A stretch of DNA of 64,000 nucleotides. Origin: Trochalopteron elliotii. Its lineage: Eukaryota > Chordata > Aves > Passeriformes > Leiothrichidae. The position numbers and the translations under genes are program-made. Positions 37,040 through 51,000 of this stretch are shown piece by piece. How positions within the stretch are numbered: position 1 is the stretch's first letter; each line of letters begins with the position of its first letter. The stretch lies in assembly GCA_024734555.1 (NCBI GenBank), contig JANPWX010000076.1, positions 5,337,504 to 5,401,503 on the forward strand. Direction: 5' to 3'. The notes beneath the pieces are model-generated. The model was not told the origin of the DNA. It made no database searches and saw only the letters and a program-made list of their open reading frames with translations.

Positions 37040-37075
37040 GTGATACTAAAGGATCAAAGTATTTTTTTACTTAAA

Positions 37076-40000
37076 AAAACCCAAAACCCCAACAAATCAT
37101 GCAATGCCCCCCCCCCAAAAAAAACCCAAACCCAACCCCACAAAAACCTAAACAACAACACAGTCTTTCTGAAGAATATTGGAACAAGACTATCTCATTA
37201 GTGGTTTGCTCCATAAAGCAGGCGTATGAAGGAAAAAAAACAACTCCAACTTTATAACTATAAAATTGAAACTTTGTTGCACTGATTTTGTGACACAGCA
37301 TAAAAACAACAGAAAGGCTAAATGTAACATTACATTCTAAGTGGAACCACAAAAATTTAATTTTTGCATACTCTGTACAAGACTGAAGGGACACAATGCA
37401 ATATATCTCTTAATGACTAATGTTCTTTAAAACCTAAAATTTAAAATCAATCTGTGATTTCTGTTCCAAAGTATTCCTACTTTCCTCAAATATATTCAGA
37501 CATTAATATTCTTGTATTTTCTCTGTATGGTAATAGAGATGGTTCTGGTCCTCTGTGGGTATCTCTGCTTATAATATGGCTTCACACACTAAAGTAATAC
37601 TGCTTCTTCATTCTCTGTCTCTTCCTATTCATTTGCAAAGGAAGTATTCATTAAAATAACCAAGATTTTTTTTTTTGCTGAGAGCATTTATTTCACCCAA
37701 GAGTGGTGACAGATTAAAAAAATAAAGGGATATAACTATTTAAAAAAATCATGCAAGTTCAGCTGTGAACAAAAGTTATACCCTTCCTTGTGTCTACTTT
37801 TCATAACAGCAGCATCACTCCCTTTCTCCTTGTAAATGAACCAGTCATTGCTTGCATTAAACTAACATCCAGAGGTTCCAATCAAGGACTTATTGTTTCA
37901 TGTCCCTGTACAAAGCCATGGCAAGCTACTTCCCTTACTTTGAGTGATACACTTGGGATCTCAGCTCATGTAGGCACTGCTGCAAGTCACACAGCATGTG
38001 GCAATACAATAGCACTGTTTACCTGCAAAACTGCTCAAAACTAAGACAAAATGCAACCAAATTATGTGAAAATTGAACATAAAGAGGATGGATGAGATGG
38101 GTAATGCTGAGAAAGCAAGGTGCCTTCACTTTGGTGGGCTGCAAGAAGATGGTGCAGGACCCAGGGATGGATCACTTGGTTTCCTAGCCCCAAGGTTTAC
38201 CTTGGGTTCCCATCAGGCAGAGGTCTGTGAAACACCATCACCCATCCTGTGCAAGGCTATTCCCCAGCACACAGGAAGTGCACATCAGTAGCAGAGTCCT
38301 GCCCTGAGGGCACAGTCTGGCAGTAGAGCTGACCCCTACTTCCCCTGCTGCCATGGCAGGTTTGCACCCAGGCTGACACCAGCAGAGGCCACAGAACTGC
38401 CCACAGCACTGCCCCCTGAGGGGTAGCTCCCACTGTACCTATTCCCTGCAAAGCTGAGTCACTGGGTATATAGTGCAAAGACAGCATTCCGTTTGATGTG
38501 ACACTCCTGGCAAGGCATTCAAAACAAGAATACAGCATTGACAAGCTGTTCAGGTAAATGGTGACCTAAAGAATTCAACTGATAACATACTGTGTAGGAT
38601 CTCTGCCTACTCAGCCCAGCCAGTGAAAATCAGCTTTCTTCCACTCCCATATCAAGTTGTTTGGCCCCTGCATGTATCCAGGCTGACACCCCTCCAACAC
38701 TAAGCCATTTTTGCAGCTGCTACTCTTACACCAACACTTGAGGTTACCCAAATAAAGATTGTACACCATGTTTGCAGGCTCTGATCAGACATCTTCAGTG
38801 TTAGCAGGGAAGAGGGCTGTGATTCAGTTTCCTGTGCTCAGGTGTCTGGTGACATTCACACAAGAAGCACACTGCAATAGGCATCACTAAAAGAATAAAG
38901 GAAATCCAACCTTTCCTTACATATTAGAAATGTTACAAAACAGTCTTTTTTTTTTTCTTTATGACAGCACAATGACAGTGTTTGCATTGTATCTCTGTAT
39001 TGAAATGCTCCAAAGTCATAAAGCGTCAAAAATTCAACTGAAGTTAGACAGTTGCTAAGCTAAGGTTTGCATTATCCTGACCCAGGCTGACTGTATTCCC
39101 TGATGCATCTATACCCATCTGCTATTTTCCTTCTGTTGTGCCAAGATTATCCATCATTTGGGGCAGGGGAATACCTTTTATTTTGTGTCTGTTCAGGACT
39201 AAGGGATAGGTGCTACAAGAATACAAATCATCAATACCACAGTGCCTGTGATGATTTATTCTCCCCCCTGGCTTGCCTTGTCTGCAGGAGACCTGAAATC
39301 CTCGCATGCTTTTTTATGAAGGGGCTTGTACTTTTTTAACACTTCCATCTCCAATAGCTGGTGAAAACAATTCAGCATAATCAATCTATTAGGATTTATG
39401 GCTAAACATTAACATACTCAGCAAAAGCAGAAGTACTGGTTATTTTCTTTAGAGCAGGGACAGCTGGTGTCAGCTGTCAACCAAAACCAGTTAAAGGGGT
39501 GACAGGTATGTGATTCAGCAAACCAGGGGCAGGTTTTGCTCATGGCTTGAGCAGGTATGCCAGGAAACAGGCTGAAGCAGAAGAAGAAACTGGACTTCCA
39601 TTACAGAAGGTTTTTGTTGGTATTTGTAATTACATCAGTAATTTTGCTAGAAGGAATCTCTCACAAATCTGTTCTTGCTAAGGAAAGTGCAGTAGCTATG
39701 GTTACCCAGCAAACAGGGAGAAGAGGCAAAGCTGAACCACTGCTCTAGGCACTGTACACCATTTTTAACATCAAAAGCCTAGTTTTAACTTTCCAAATAG
39801 AGCTATGAGAAGAGCCACCCACGTTCCCCATTACAGTGTGTTTGCATATATAACCATGGCTATGCATGTGTGGGTATATATATAGATCTATAGTAGGATG
39901 ACAGGATGACAAAGAGAACAAAAAAGGAGTCAGCTTTTAGATCATCATACAACTCTGAAGTTAGCAACATACTCATAGACAACAATCTTGTACACTTGGT

Positions 40001-42846
40001 TAGTCAGCCTGGGGCCAGCAGCACAGGACTTTTCCCAGCAAACTTCTGCCTGCTACAGGGAGGAAATGTCTTCAAGTGTCTTCATTATTTGCCTCTGAGG
40101 ATTGCGAGGATTGCTCAAGACCTATAGGAAATTACCTGAAAAGGAACTATGTCTACATTGTAGACTTTATGCAACCATTCTAGAAAAAGTTTCCTTATTT
40201 AGGGTAATGTGCATAAATACTACTGTAGTGTAGAAGCAGCAATGTGGAACTTAGCATATGCCATGGCCTGCCCTAAGAAACTGGGTAAATACTTAAGCAA
40301 CTAATCCACATTGAATTTCACTTAAAATGGCTTCACATAGTCATTAAGCTCGTAAATGGGTGTTTGAGAGGGTGGGGATAGTTTAGAGGGCTGTAGCCCT
40401 ACTCATATAGTGGATTCCCCAGCCATGGATTCAGACCTGCCTAGCTACCTTCGTATCTTCAATGGAAATATCTTAAAGCCTTACCTATCTACCCACTCAG
40501 AGTCTCCTCCTAAGTGGCCAGGAGCAGGGTCTGCTTCACCTCCTCCCCCCTGCTGTCCCACAGGCAGTGCCTGGATACTTGCTGTGGTGCAGTCCCCAAC
40601 AGAGCAGCAGACAAAGCACCCTGGACATTTGAGTTTCTGGGCTGTTCTGGTGCCTGGCTGTGCCTTAGTGCAGTCTAATCATGGTTTCATTAGCAGACCA
40701 TGTGGGTGTGCACGCCGTGGCTGCAGTTCAAGTGAGCCACCCAGGTTTGCTCTTCAGCCATGAAGAAGTAGGCACCATCATCTCACTCAGCTCAGGCATC
40801 TCCTCGTGACAAAACCCTTTTTACATTACAAAGCTAGTTGTCTAGATTCCTTCTGTAGACTAGCTAAGTCTTGATCTGTAAAGTTAGGTGAAATTAATCC
40901 CACCCTTTACTACATGCAATTTCCTGAAGGTAGAACAGGCTGCTACTAGTTCATCTCTATGAGCCTCTTCAAAAGTACAACAGGACAGCTGTGGTTGTTT
41001 GGTACACAGAGCACAGCTCTCTGCTTTGACACCAAGTTCTAGATGAAACATGTGTCTAATACTTCTGAGATACCCTGGAGTCCAGGCAGATTTCTGCGAG
41101 ACCAGTGTCTTTTTTGAACATTAATTAGGAACCAGAGGACAGCACAAGGGAATCCCTGTGCCATGGCAGACACAGTCAATAGACCCTGGAGACTGATTCA
41201 GCTTGATCCACAACAGACACCATTGTAACCAGAACACCCACACAAGGCTGGTAGGCAGGACATAGGATTTAACAGAATCTTCTGGAGCAGCAGCTGGAGG
41301 CTAGGCAGGATTTGTAGTAAAAAAACTGTGCATGAGGATCTGAACTAAACCCAGCCAGAGATTCTTGTTGCTTCTGTAGGCTAGTACTGGAAAGTCACAG
41401 TAATTTGGAAGAAATTAAACCAGAACCTTTATCAACTTTCATCCACCCATTTCCAAGAAAGAGAGAGATTTAGTCTTCTTAATTTTTTGTTCTATAAGGC
41501 CTTTCTAGACATTAGAGAGCCATCAAGTGTTGTTACATGTACACGGGCTGTGTGACACAGGAGTCCTGAGATACCAGTGCCCTTGTGAACCAGAAGCAAA
41601 AAGCCAGACAGACCAGGGGCTGTATTTCTTGTGCTGGACAAGCAAGACACATCTTTTTCGTGGGTGGGATGAACACACTTTTAATACTTAAACACATGAG
41701 GCTTAAATCACTTGCATTTGAAAATTTAGATAAAACAATATACATTTAGTTTTAGAGTAGGAAGTTTTCCCTGAAGAATTAGTTTCTAGCTTCTTTCAAC
41801 ATGATCACAGAACTTAATTGTAATACAAACAAAATTATGAGAATTCAAATCCTGTTTCTTTCCACCTATGAAAAAAATAAGGCTTCCTATATCCATACCA
41901 GTACAGAGACCTCCTGCAATCCTACAGAAAGGAAACTTTTTCTATGCTATAAGTAGTTTTAAATCAGACTGAAGATTTAAGAGAAGAATTCAGAGTAAAA
42001 AACAACACTAGAGACACTGATAAGGAGTTTTATCTCAACCAACAGAGCACAAGAAAAATGAATCACAGAAACTCTCTCATCCTGAGAAATTTATGCATTT
42101 TATAATTCCCAAAGGAAACAATCACATCAGATAAAAATCTTTAGACCAAAATTAAAAAGAATAAAGCTGACAGAACTGCCTGAAATACATATTTTAGCAG
42201 AGAGTTATTAGAAAGTCAGCATAAATTGCCTCTTAATAATACTCATCATGCATCTATTGTCAGTAAATCCAAGTAACCCTGGTTTTATATACCTCTGTAG
42301 ACTTTATTTTATTGCTTACTTGCTTAGTAAATTTAAACTAGGTATACTGGCAATGTGTTTAGACTGTCACCTGAAAAAGGTAAACTTCCATCACTCATTA
42401 TGAGACTGCTTTAAAATATCCAGTGCTTGGAGCAACAGGCATGAGTGTGTAAAGCTCAAATTATTGGTCAAAACATTCAAAAGATCCATCTTCAGAATAT
42501 TTTTGCAGGTGTCTCAGTAGCTCTGCCCTAAAGTGCAGTTAGATGTTTTAACCAGGGCCAGTTAAGATCTTAGTAAGGAAGCAGTGATAAACCTTTAATC
42601 CTCATCACTTCCACTTTTAATTTCAAGACAGTATCTACAAATCTGAGCTGAACAGAAGATCTATATACACTACCACGTAATGACTTAGCAATATTATATG
42701 TAAAAATTATAGTTAACAAATCAAATAGGCAGCAATGTATTACTGAGCTAAGAGAGAATTTCTGTCAAATTCCAGTTGTTACATCTTTGTTAACTTCCAT
42801 ATTTTTCAGGAGAGAATATTCACTGAAAAACTGCAGGATACCATTT
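37076..42846. other. Intergenic, no gene recognised
   Basis: No exon or named repeat is recognised. It begins with an A/C-rich run (37076-37155). The rest is unique sequence with short chance frames. Confidence 0.5.
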
Positions 42847-43640
42847 CATAGACTTACAGAATATCCTGAGTTGAAAGAGATCCAAAAGGATCATGGAAGT
42901 CCAACTCCTGGCCCTGCACAGGACCATCCCTAAGAGTCACACCATGTGCCTGAGAGCACTGTCCAAATGCTTCTTAAACTCTGTCAGGCTGGTGCTGTGA
43001 CCACATCCCTGGGGAGCCTGTTCCAGTGCCCAGCCACCTTCTGGGAGAAGAATCTTTTCCTGATATCCAACCTAAACTTCCCCTGACACAACTTCAGGCC
43101 ATTCCCTTGGATTCTGTCACTGGTCACCACAGAGAAGAGATCAGTGCCTGCCCCTTCTCTTCCCCTCACAAGGAAGTTGTAACTGCAGTGAGGTGTCCCC
43201 TCAGTCTTCTCAGGCTGAAGAGACCCAGTGCCCTCAGCTGCTCCTCAAACAGCTTCCCCTCAGCACTGGAGGTGAGGCTGCCCCAGTGCAGAGCAGAGCG
43301 GGACAATCCCCTCCCTTGCCTGGCTGGTGATGCTGGGCCTGATGTACCCCAGGACAGGGTTGGCCCTCCTGGCTGCCAGGACACTGCTGGCTCATGTTCA
43401 ACTGGCCATCAACCAGGACCCCCAGGTCCCTCTTTCACTGCTCTCCAGCAGCTTGTTTCCCCAGCACAAAAGCACACCCAGGGTTGTCCCAGCCAAAAAG
43501 CAGATGTTGAAACTTCACACAGTGGTTGACTGACCATTTCTCTAATTTGTCAAGGTCTCCCTGCAGGACCTGTCTGCCTCCAAGTCAACACTTCCTCCCA
43601 ATTCTGTACTGTCAGCACACTTAGTATTCATTCAAGTCCT
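42847..43640 (-). mobile_element. CR1 LINE, C-terminal reverse-transcriptase relic and 3' end
   Basis: On the minus strand about 790 bp of CR1 is preserved, ending near 42847 in the usual CR1 tail. Within it, 42984-43169 still codes the ORF2 C-terminus (GKFRLDIRKRFFS, then GHWNRLPRDVVTAPA). Upstream parts keep CR1 order (ALRALGLFSLRRLRG) but in shifted frames. It is a 5'-truncated dead copy, younger than the other CR1 pieces here by its closer match. Confidence 0.95.
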
Positions 43641-45276
43641 GCATCTGTTTGGTATACAAATTTTATGTAAGAGGCTTTGCAAAGATGTTTAGTATATTAA
43701 ACTTTTCAGTCACTACCAATTCAAACAAGTGCTTTAGAAGTTAAGAATCTCTGAATCCCATAATCCCCTGGATCCTCCAGTTCCCTCAGGAACAGATAGA
43801 TAAGCCTGGACTTCTTCCCAGTCCCATTCTTGCTAAAGAATGAATAGAATTAACATTGCCAGAGCAGGATGTGCGGAAACATGCAATACCTTCCATCAGG
43901 CATTATGAAATCCCATGTCAAATGTCACAAGATTTTCCAAGCTATTTCACAGTGTTTTAACAAGCAAAAGAAAAATTAATTCAGTATTTAAAAATTAAAC
44001 ACTCAAGTAGTCATTGTAATTAGTATTAAAATAGGATGGAGAATTCATGTAAAGTCTGACAATAGGCTTTTATATGCCAGTAACACACAGTAAATTACTT
44101 TTAAAAGACAGTTATTATTTCAAATGTTCAAAAATTTCTGACAAGGGACTAATTAATAACGTATTGCTGGTCTTAGTAAAATGGACACGATTGTCTTCTA
44201 AAGCCTAATTTTGAAATTATTGTGAAATCTCAGATGCATTATGTTGTCATATTTAAACTACATTTAACAGTGCTTTGTTATTTAAAAATACAATTTGAAA
44301 GTAAGACAACAAAAACTAAATTTATTTGGCCTGAAGGGAAAAAAAATTAAAGGAAAGAGCTAAATAACTATATAAATATTCACAGGGAAAAAATTATTGA
44401 AAGGAAGAGATATTTTCACTGGGATTAGTTGCATTAGTGTCAAGGGCTGAAGCTGAAACAAACCAAAAAAGAATTTAAGCTCTATTAGGAAAAAGTATTT
44501 TTGAAGACACTAAGGTTGGCTGGGCAGAGAGGAAACTGACAGCTTTTCAAGTGAATCAGCTTGATCCCCTTCCTTTCCTCTCTCCTAGGCAGTTAGAGAG
44601 GTTTCTCAAAGAGAAACAGTGGGTGCCCCTTATCTTTTCATGAGTCAATGAAGTTATTTGAATTGTCAAAATATTACAAGATTAAAAATTCTCAAGAGCT
44701 TTTCTCCTCTAGTTTAATCCTCTTCATGGATACCATTAACCAATGGAGAGGGGACATCCCAGCTTCTAGATAACCTGCAGGAAGATGTGCAGTCAGATGA
44801 GGAACATAATGGAAATGCTGTGTGGTACCTACAAATGTTCTTGGCCAGTGCCAACTCTGAACCTACATGACAGAAGGCAGGTGGCATCCTGCATATCAGA
44901 GCCATTAAGGTACTACTTAGGAGGAGGTTTTGAGAAAACAAATTATCACTGGACATAACTATCAACTCTGCCCCTAAGTGGTGGGGAGATATTCACATTG
45001 ACACAATATTGGAACTATTCTTTAGTTTATACAGAAACACCCACAGTTAGTCCTCAGGGCACTTGTTTTCATTTTCTGAGATTGTGCCTGCATATATGGC
45101 TACAAATTAATAATTGGGTCATTCTCTCATAAACACAATACAGTAATATCTGCTGTATTCATTTATTTGTTTTGACTGAATACCATATTACTAGAAGGTC
45201 CATGGAGAAAACACAGAATACTGCATAGTTAATGACTTGATTTTTTCTCTCATTTCTGAGAGTCTCCTGATTTCAG

Positions 45277-45345
45277 GAGAAAGGAAAAGAGAAAGGAAAA
45301 GAGAAAGGAAAAGAGAAAGGAAAAGAGAAAGGAAAAGAGAAAAAG
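45277..45345 (+). repeat. 12-bp purine minisatellite (GAAAGGAAAAGA)n
   Basis: Five near-perfect units, all A and G on the plus strand, ending in GAAAAAGG. Every base on one strand is a purine, so it can adopt triplex-type structure. Confidence 0.95.
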
Positions 45346-45501
45346 GACAGAAGAAACTGCAGTTCCATGAAACGTTTCTTCTACCTTGCATCCTTTTTAA
45401 TTGTTTTGTTAAAATTTATGCTAGCTCTTACCTAGACAGGGTCTTCTTTTAAGTCTGTGAAGCTGAAGCTTTGCAACAGACTGCTGTTCCTGTTGACGGT
45501 G

Positions 45502-45560
45502 GTTTTTTTTTTTTTTTTTTTTTTGGTGGGCTTTGTTTGTTTTGTTTCATTTTGGGGTTT
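45502..45560 (+). repeat. Poly-T followed by T/G-rich sequence
   Basis: About 22 T bases followed by GGTGGGCTTTGTTTGTTTTG. It could be the head of a reverse-oriented retroposon tail, but no element body is recognised beside it. Confidence 0.9.
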
Positions 45561-47964
45561 GTAACTTTGTTTCATACTTCTCAAGTTGTTATAGTCACAC
45601 ACACACCCCCTCCCAGCTGAATATTATCACCTGGCACCAGTGGCCTGGTTGCAAACTTACGAGCACACCTAATCCTTGTGTTCCTTTCATTGCCTCACAC
45701 AGGTATCCAGATCTATCATAAATACCTTCAAAGGCTGCTTAAAAGAAGTGTGTGTCTCATAAAATCTGCTGGGCTGGCTGAGGGGCTGGCAGCAGTTACC
45801 TCCAGCAGCAGACTGGAGGTAATAACCAACAAGTAGTCAAGGCAGATCTCAGTATCACAGCCATTTCCACACTGATTTGGATTAGCAGAGTCCCCTTGTC
45901 CAAAGTGGTATTATCAGAAATCAGACTTGGAGACTCATGCAATTAAGCTCCTGTATATGGATAGATTAATTAAGTCAAGCTTCTGATATGGATAGATATC
46001 AAATCCTCAATGAGTGTCTGTGGATTTTCATGCTTCTCTTCTACTTCCTTAACTACTTTAAGCATAATGTTTTGCTTGGGTTTCTTTGGTTCGTTTCTTA
46101 TAGAACTTGTGCTTATCATAAGCAGAGATAAGGACTGTGCAGCAAGTTGTTGCCTATTCAAAGGAGAGAAAAGCAGGGCTCAATCAATGAAAAATGAAAT
46201 TAAAACCCAATTCTGTTCCTCCACCAAAGTTCTGAACTAAATGTTCTGAACTGTGAAATAAATAAATGTTCTGAACTGTGACTTTTGACAAAAGAGGAAT
46301 TAAAACATCTTTTTTAATGAAGACAACCAAAACACAATGGTGGTTGAGCTACAGCAGTAAACCTATATTAAAGCAGTAAATCAATTTTTATTCAAAATTC
46401 ACCCTAGTTCTCCTTTCTACTCTACACCAGCTAGATTGAATTGCACACCAAAATCACTGTGTGTTTTATATTCTCTGAAGACTTTGGAGGCCAAAACTCT
46501 AAACATCACTAAGATTCTTTTATAATGAATGTGCTTTTGGGGAGCACGCTTGAACAAGCTTTTTGGAATTACAAGCAATTCACTACTTTCCCTGAACTTT
46601 GGATCAGGTCAAGACTACCTTGGCCAAGATGCAACACCAAATGACTTGGCTCTCAGCACAAGCTTACAGCAAGGACCCGCAACAAGGATTTACACCTAAA
46701 CCCACAGAGACTTCTGTGGCACGTGACATGATTGCTCCCACAGGGAGATGCTACTTCCAAGTTGTGCTATCAAGAAATATTCCCTGCCTTTGGCATAATT
46801 GTTCAGTAATATACATTTTGTGTATGGAATAAAACAGAAATGCTGATGGGCCAGCTTTTATGGTTGCTGACACAAACTTTTTCAGCATAGCTGTATAAGA
46901 TCTGCTGACACAAACCTTCTCCTTGAGAACAGCTGCGACTGCCTGCTGCTTTGGGGAGGGGATGGGGAGTTCTTTTCTCCCTTTTTCTGCCTCCTGTGGT
47001 GAACTCCAAAATGCTAGCTGTGCTGATAGGGATGAAGTATCTACCAATAGCTGGGTATGATATAGATGCAAACACATAAAAGACAAAGTCAGTTCCCCTC
47101 TTGGCTTCATCCTCCATTTGTCTTTCAGATTATTTAATTATCCCATGCTCAGCAGTATTTGAGTAAGACGGACAGTTATCAAAAGTGCTCCAGTTAAAGC
47201 TGAATACAGCATTATGCCTATTCCTCTAAACTGATAAGCACTTGGGATAGGCAAAATTCCCACAAAGAATCAGATGCAAGGCAAGTTACTTGAAGGTTAG
47301 TGAGCATATTCACAGAGGACAAGTGCAGCTTGAGAGAGGGTAAGGCAGCAGCATCTCAAGCTCCGCATTTCAGGGCACAGTTAGCATTGAAGTGTTTTAA
47401 AAGATACTCAAGGAGCCTCCCATCTCCCTGGTTCAGCACAAATAATTAAGAGCTCATGTCTCCCCTCATCAACAATAAAATGTTTATGGATATGCTTAAA
47501 AGTATTCTGCTGATTTAGGGCCTCAGTGGCTTGTTTGTGAGGATCCCAAGGCTGACAACTCCCCCTTGAATGTAAAAGTGCACTTGGACCTTGGAGGAGC
47601 TTCTGTACATTGCAAAGTCTTTCACAGCAGTTGTCACCACAGAAGCCTCACTGCTTAATTTAGATATCCTACAGCAATTACTGCCAAGCTGTGTCTGGGG
47701 TGATAAAGCAAGCATTTTGCAATTCCAGATTTTCTTGAATTGTGAATGCTCATTTTATTGGTCCTACAGTTGCCTCAACATAGCACAAGACCAATCTTCT
47801 GATTTCTAGCCACCCTCTTACTCATGTTTCAAGCTCACAGCCCAAGCAGAGCTGTCACTCCTTCAGTAAGTCCATACTCAGGGTGTGAAGGCCTAAAGTG
47901 CAGCACTCACCAGAAAAGTTTGTTCCTGAGCAAAAGCTTGAAGCTTCCTGTTAGAGAAATAATA

Positions 47965-48062
47965 ATAAAAAAAAAAACCCAAAAAAACCCCCACAACAAA
48001 CAAACAAACCTCCTAAAAAACCCCACCACTCCCCTCGAAAAACCCAACCAACCAAAAACACA
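47965..48062 (+). repeat. A/C-only low-complexity tract
   Basis: Almost pure A and C on the plus strand (AAACCCAAAAAAACCCCCAC, then CAAACAAACAAACC). Similar tracts are at 33655-33722, 37076-37155, 51208-51285 and 55187-55216. Confidence 0.9.
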
Positions 48063-51000
48063 CTACAATCATTAGTTACAATAAAAAAGATAAATCAGTA
48101 CTTGTGTTGTAAGACATACACTAAGACCAGGGTGCTAAGCCTGAGACAAATGTGCTTTCCGTGGCTGCCACAGAAGTTGTGTGCCAGCAGACATGAGGCA
48201 CACACAGAGAATTGCATTTCTGCTTTCCTCCCGTCTGTTCCCATTCAAATGATAAAGATGATTAGACTTTAAATAGCATAGTCTCTGTCCAGTGAAACCC
48301 TGTGCTGCAGGCAGAAAGCAACACAACCACACTGCTAAACTTGGTTCCAAGACAGAAAGCCTAAACAGATGGATGAAGTACTGACTGCACTGACAGACAA
48401 GCCAGCTGGTTGTGCCTTCTTCTAACATAAACTAACAATCCTGACCTTTTCTTATAAGAAGTATAAAAAGTGAAGCCATCCACAGATCCCCAAGCACTCT
48501 GTCATTATTGCCCAATTATATAGAGAAATTTTGATAGAAAAAATTATTTGGGATTTCAGCAAGGTGAAGATAGGAAAGAAATTGTCACTGAAAGTTCCAG
48601 GCTTAAGAGTTGTCCTCTACTTTTCCTCAAATAAAATATTTCTCTTTCTGCACTGAAGGAATTATTTGAAGTCTCATACCATTCTTTGAAACCCATCTCA
48701 GATGGTATAATGTTATCATCTTGTCCTCTGTCGTCTTTCCTCAAATAATTGTTCCAGAATGTAGTGGGACAGAGAAGGTAGGAAGGTAGCACTTGTGGGG
48801 TGACAAAACTAAATTGAAAAAAGCTAGCAAGATGTATGGTATGACCACTTCTAGCCTCTGCTGGCTGTGCAGTTTGCAGCTGGAGCTTCAGCTGAAAACA
48901 ATCAAGTTTTGTGCTTTCACCAGGCTGGAAGGTCTTACCTCTCCCTACCTCCAGAAACAGGGAAACAACTGGCAAAAAAGAAGTTTCTAAAACCTACAAA
49001 CCAAATGACAGCAACACTGAGTCACACAGATACTGGCACATTAAGGAGAATTTTACAAAAGCAAGTCTTGTCCTTTCTGCAAGCTGTTGTAAGCATCTCT
49101 GCCTCAAAACCCTCCAAAAATAGGCCAAATCTGCTATAATGCACAGACTAGAAAGCTGAAAAAAAATTCAGACTGTCTTAACTATCTATTGCCTAAATCC
49201 TAAATGAGCAAGGGGGCAAAGCAGAGTACAGCATTCACCTTGAAGCAAGTAACTTTTCTTGTCCTGAAAGAGAAGACAGGAGTTATTAAGCTAGGCCATG
49301 TCCCCACTCATTAAAATTTGACCTTTATTACTAGATCATTACTTCCAATTATTGCTGGTTTCTCTTCAAGGCAGCATAAGGCAGTTACCTCATGTATTTG
49401 AGCCAAAGGATGAGTCCCTTGGCAGATGAAGGTTGTGTGGTAGCTGGGCCATGGCAGAGGAGGCTGGCTGGCTGTACCTGACTGTGCCTTGAGACAACAG
49501 GTCCCATACACGACTGAGGAAACAATTTTATTTCTTTCAATTGCAAGGAAAAAGATGATTTTCAGCTGAATGGAAAACAGTGCGGAGGGAGAGTAGCAAA
49601 CTTACAAACTTGCATCCTACCAAACCAGTAGCAGCACTGAAGACTGGTTTATTATTCTTGTTTGTTAACAAGAATAATAGCAGGGGCAGGCCCTGCCTCT
49701 GTCAGTCCTGCAGCCTCCAGTGACAAAAAAAATCCCCAAACATAAATCCATGTTATTAAACTTATTTTCTGCTCTGTTTTCACAGCCCTGCCTCTGATCC
49801 CTTCACATCAGCCATGCTGGGGAAGAGCAGGGACACGGACAGCTCCTGTCCTATACCACAGCACTGGATGAAACTTACGGAGCTACCTCCAAAATATTAC
49901 TCTGGAGTAGGATGAAGTTTAAAGGCACAATATCAGAAGGGTATAGCCCCTGCTGCTGAATGTTGATCTCCATAGGTCCGTCAGTATCAGGAAGGATCAA
50001 GTTGTACCTTTTGGCCTTTTGAAAAATGCTACTCTACTTTGTGCATGACCAGCCCTTGACTGACTCTTTCCTCAGCCTTCCCTTCCCACATAAAAATTGA
50101 ATCCCAAATGTACCTGGATACTTCTATACTTAAAGAAATGAGAAATTAGGATGACTTAATCTGAAAAGCATACTCTCAAGCAGACTGAAAGTCAAGGACT
50201 TCACAGTGCACAAGAACTGTATTTGATTTCAGGACTTGCTTTTATTTTTGAATCAAGTAAGAGACATGTGCATTTCAGTCTCCCACATCTCACCTGAGTC
50301 CCAGGGCCTGTGCTGCAGGTCTGCCCTCCCTGTTCACACACAAACCAGTCTGGATCCAAACACATTTCTAAAAAACTCTTTCAAAGTAGAAAATATTTCC
50401 ACAAAAGGACTTTGTTTTCAACAAACTGTCAAGAACTTGTCTCTGCCTAAAGTCTGATAGTATTAAAACAGAGTGCATTTCAAATACAATGGATGATACA
50501 AATATGAAACTGTATTTCAAAGCCCCTGTTCTACTCACAGAGACATCGTGGAGAGCTGTTCAGAATAAGCCCATGTATAGACACGTCCCCAAAGCCAGGC
50601 CACAAAAAAGCCAGTGTTCCTGCTTGAAAAAGTGAAGCTTTCTCCCCTGCTCACCTTTTAAAGCCTCAGTTCAAATTCTCTTTAGAAGAGCAGACAACTA
50701 AAAAACCTTAGATTCCTAAGCCATGTGAACTACCCCTACTGGTGACAGCCATATGTATTTTTCCATCTTTTTGGTTAATCTGAAGAGAAATGAACCTGGA
50801 CAGTCCTGTGAAGTTTCTTTCAAGTTTAGCAGGGGTATCAGTGGGGAAGGCTTTGAGAAAGCAGAGCCCCGTCTACTGCTGCTGCATTGCTGGATCTTGC
50901 TTTGTACAAGCCTCAGAGCACAGAGTCTCACATGACTCACTCACTCTCACACATACTGCAGAACTAATTGCTGGTTTAGTACCCACCCACAAAAGCCTCA

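Noticed and set aside
43026..43529. A 167-codon plus-strand frame rich in Pro and Ser
   Set aside because: It is the antisense of the CR1 reverse-transcriptase relic at 42847-43640.
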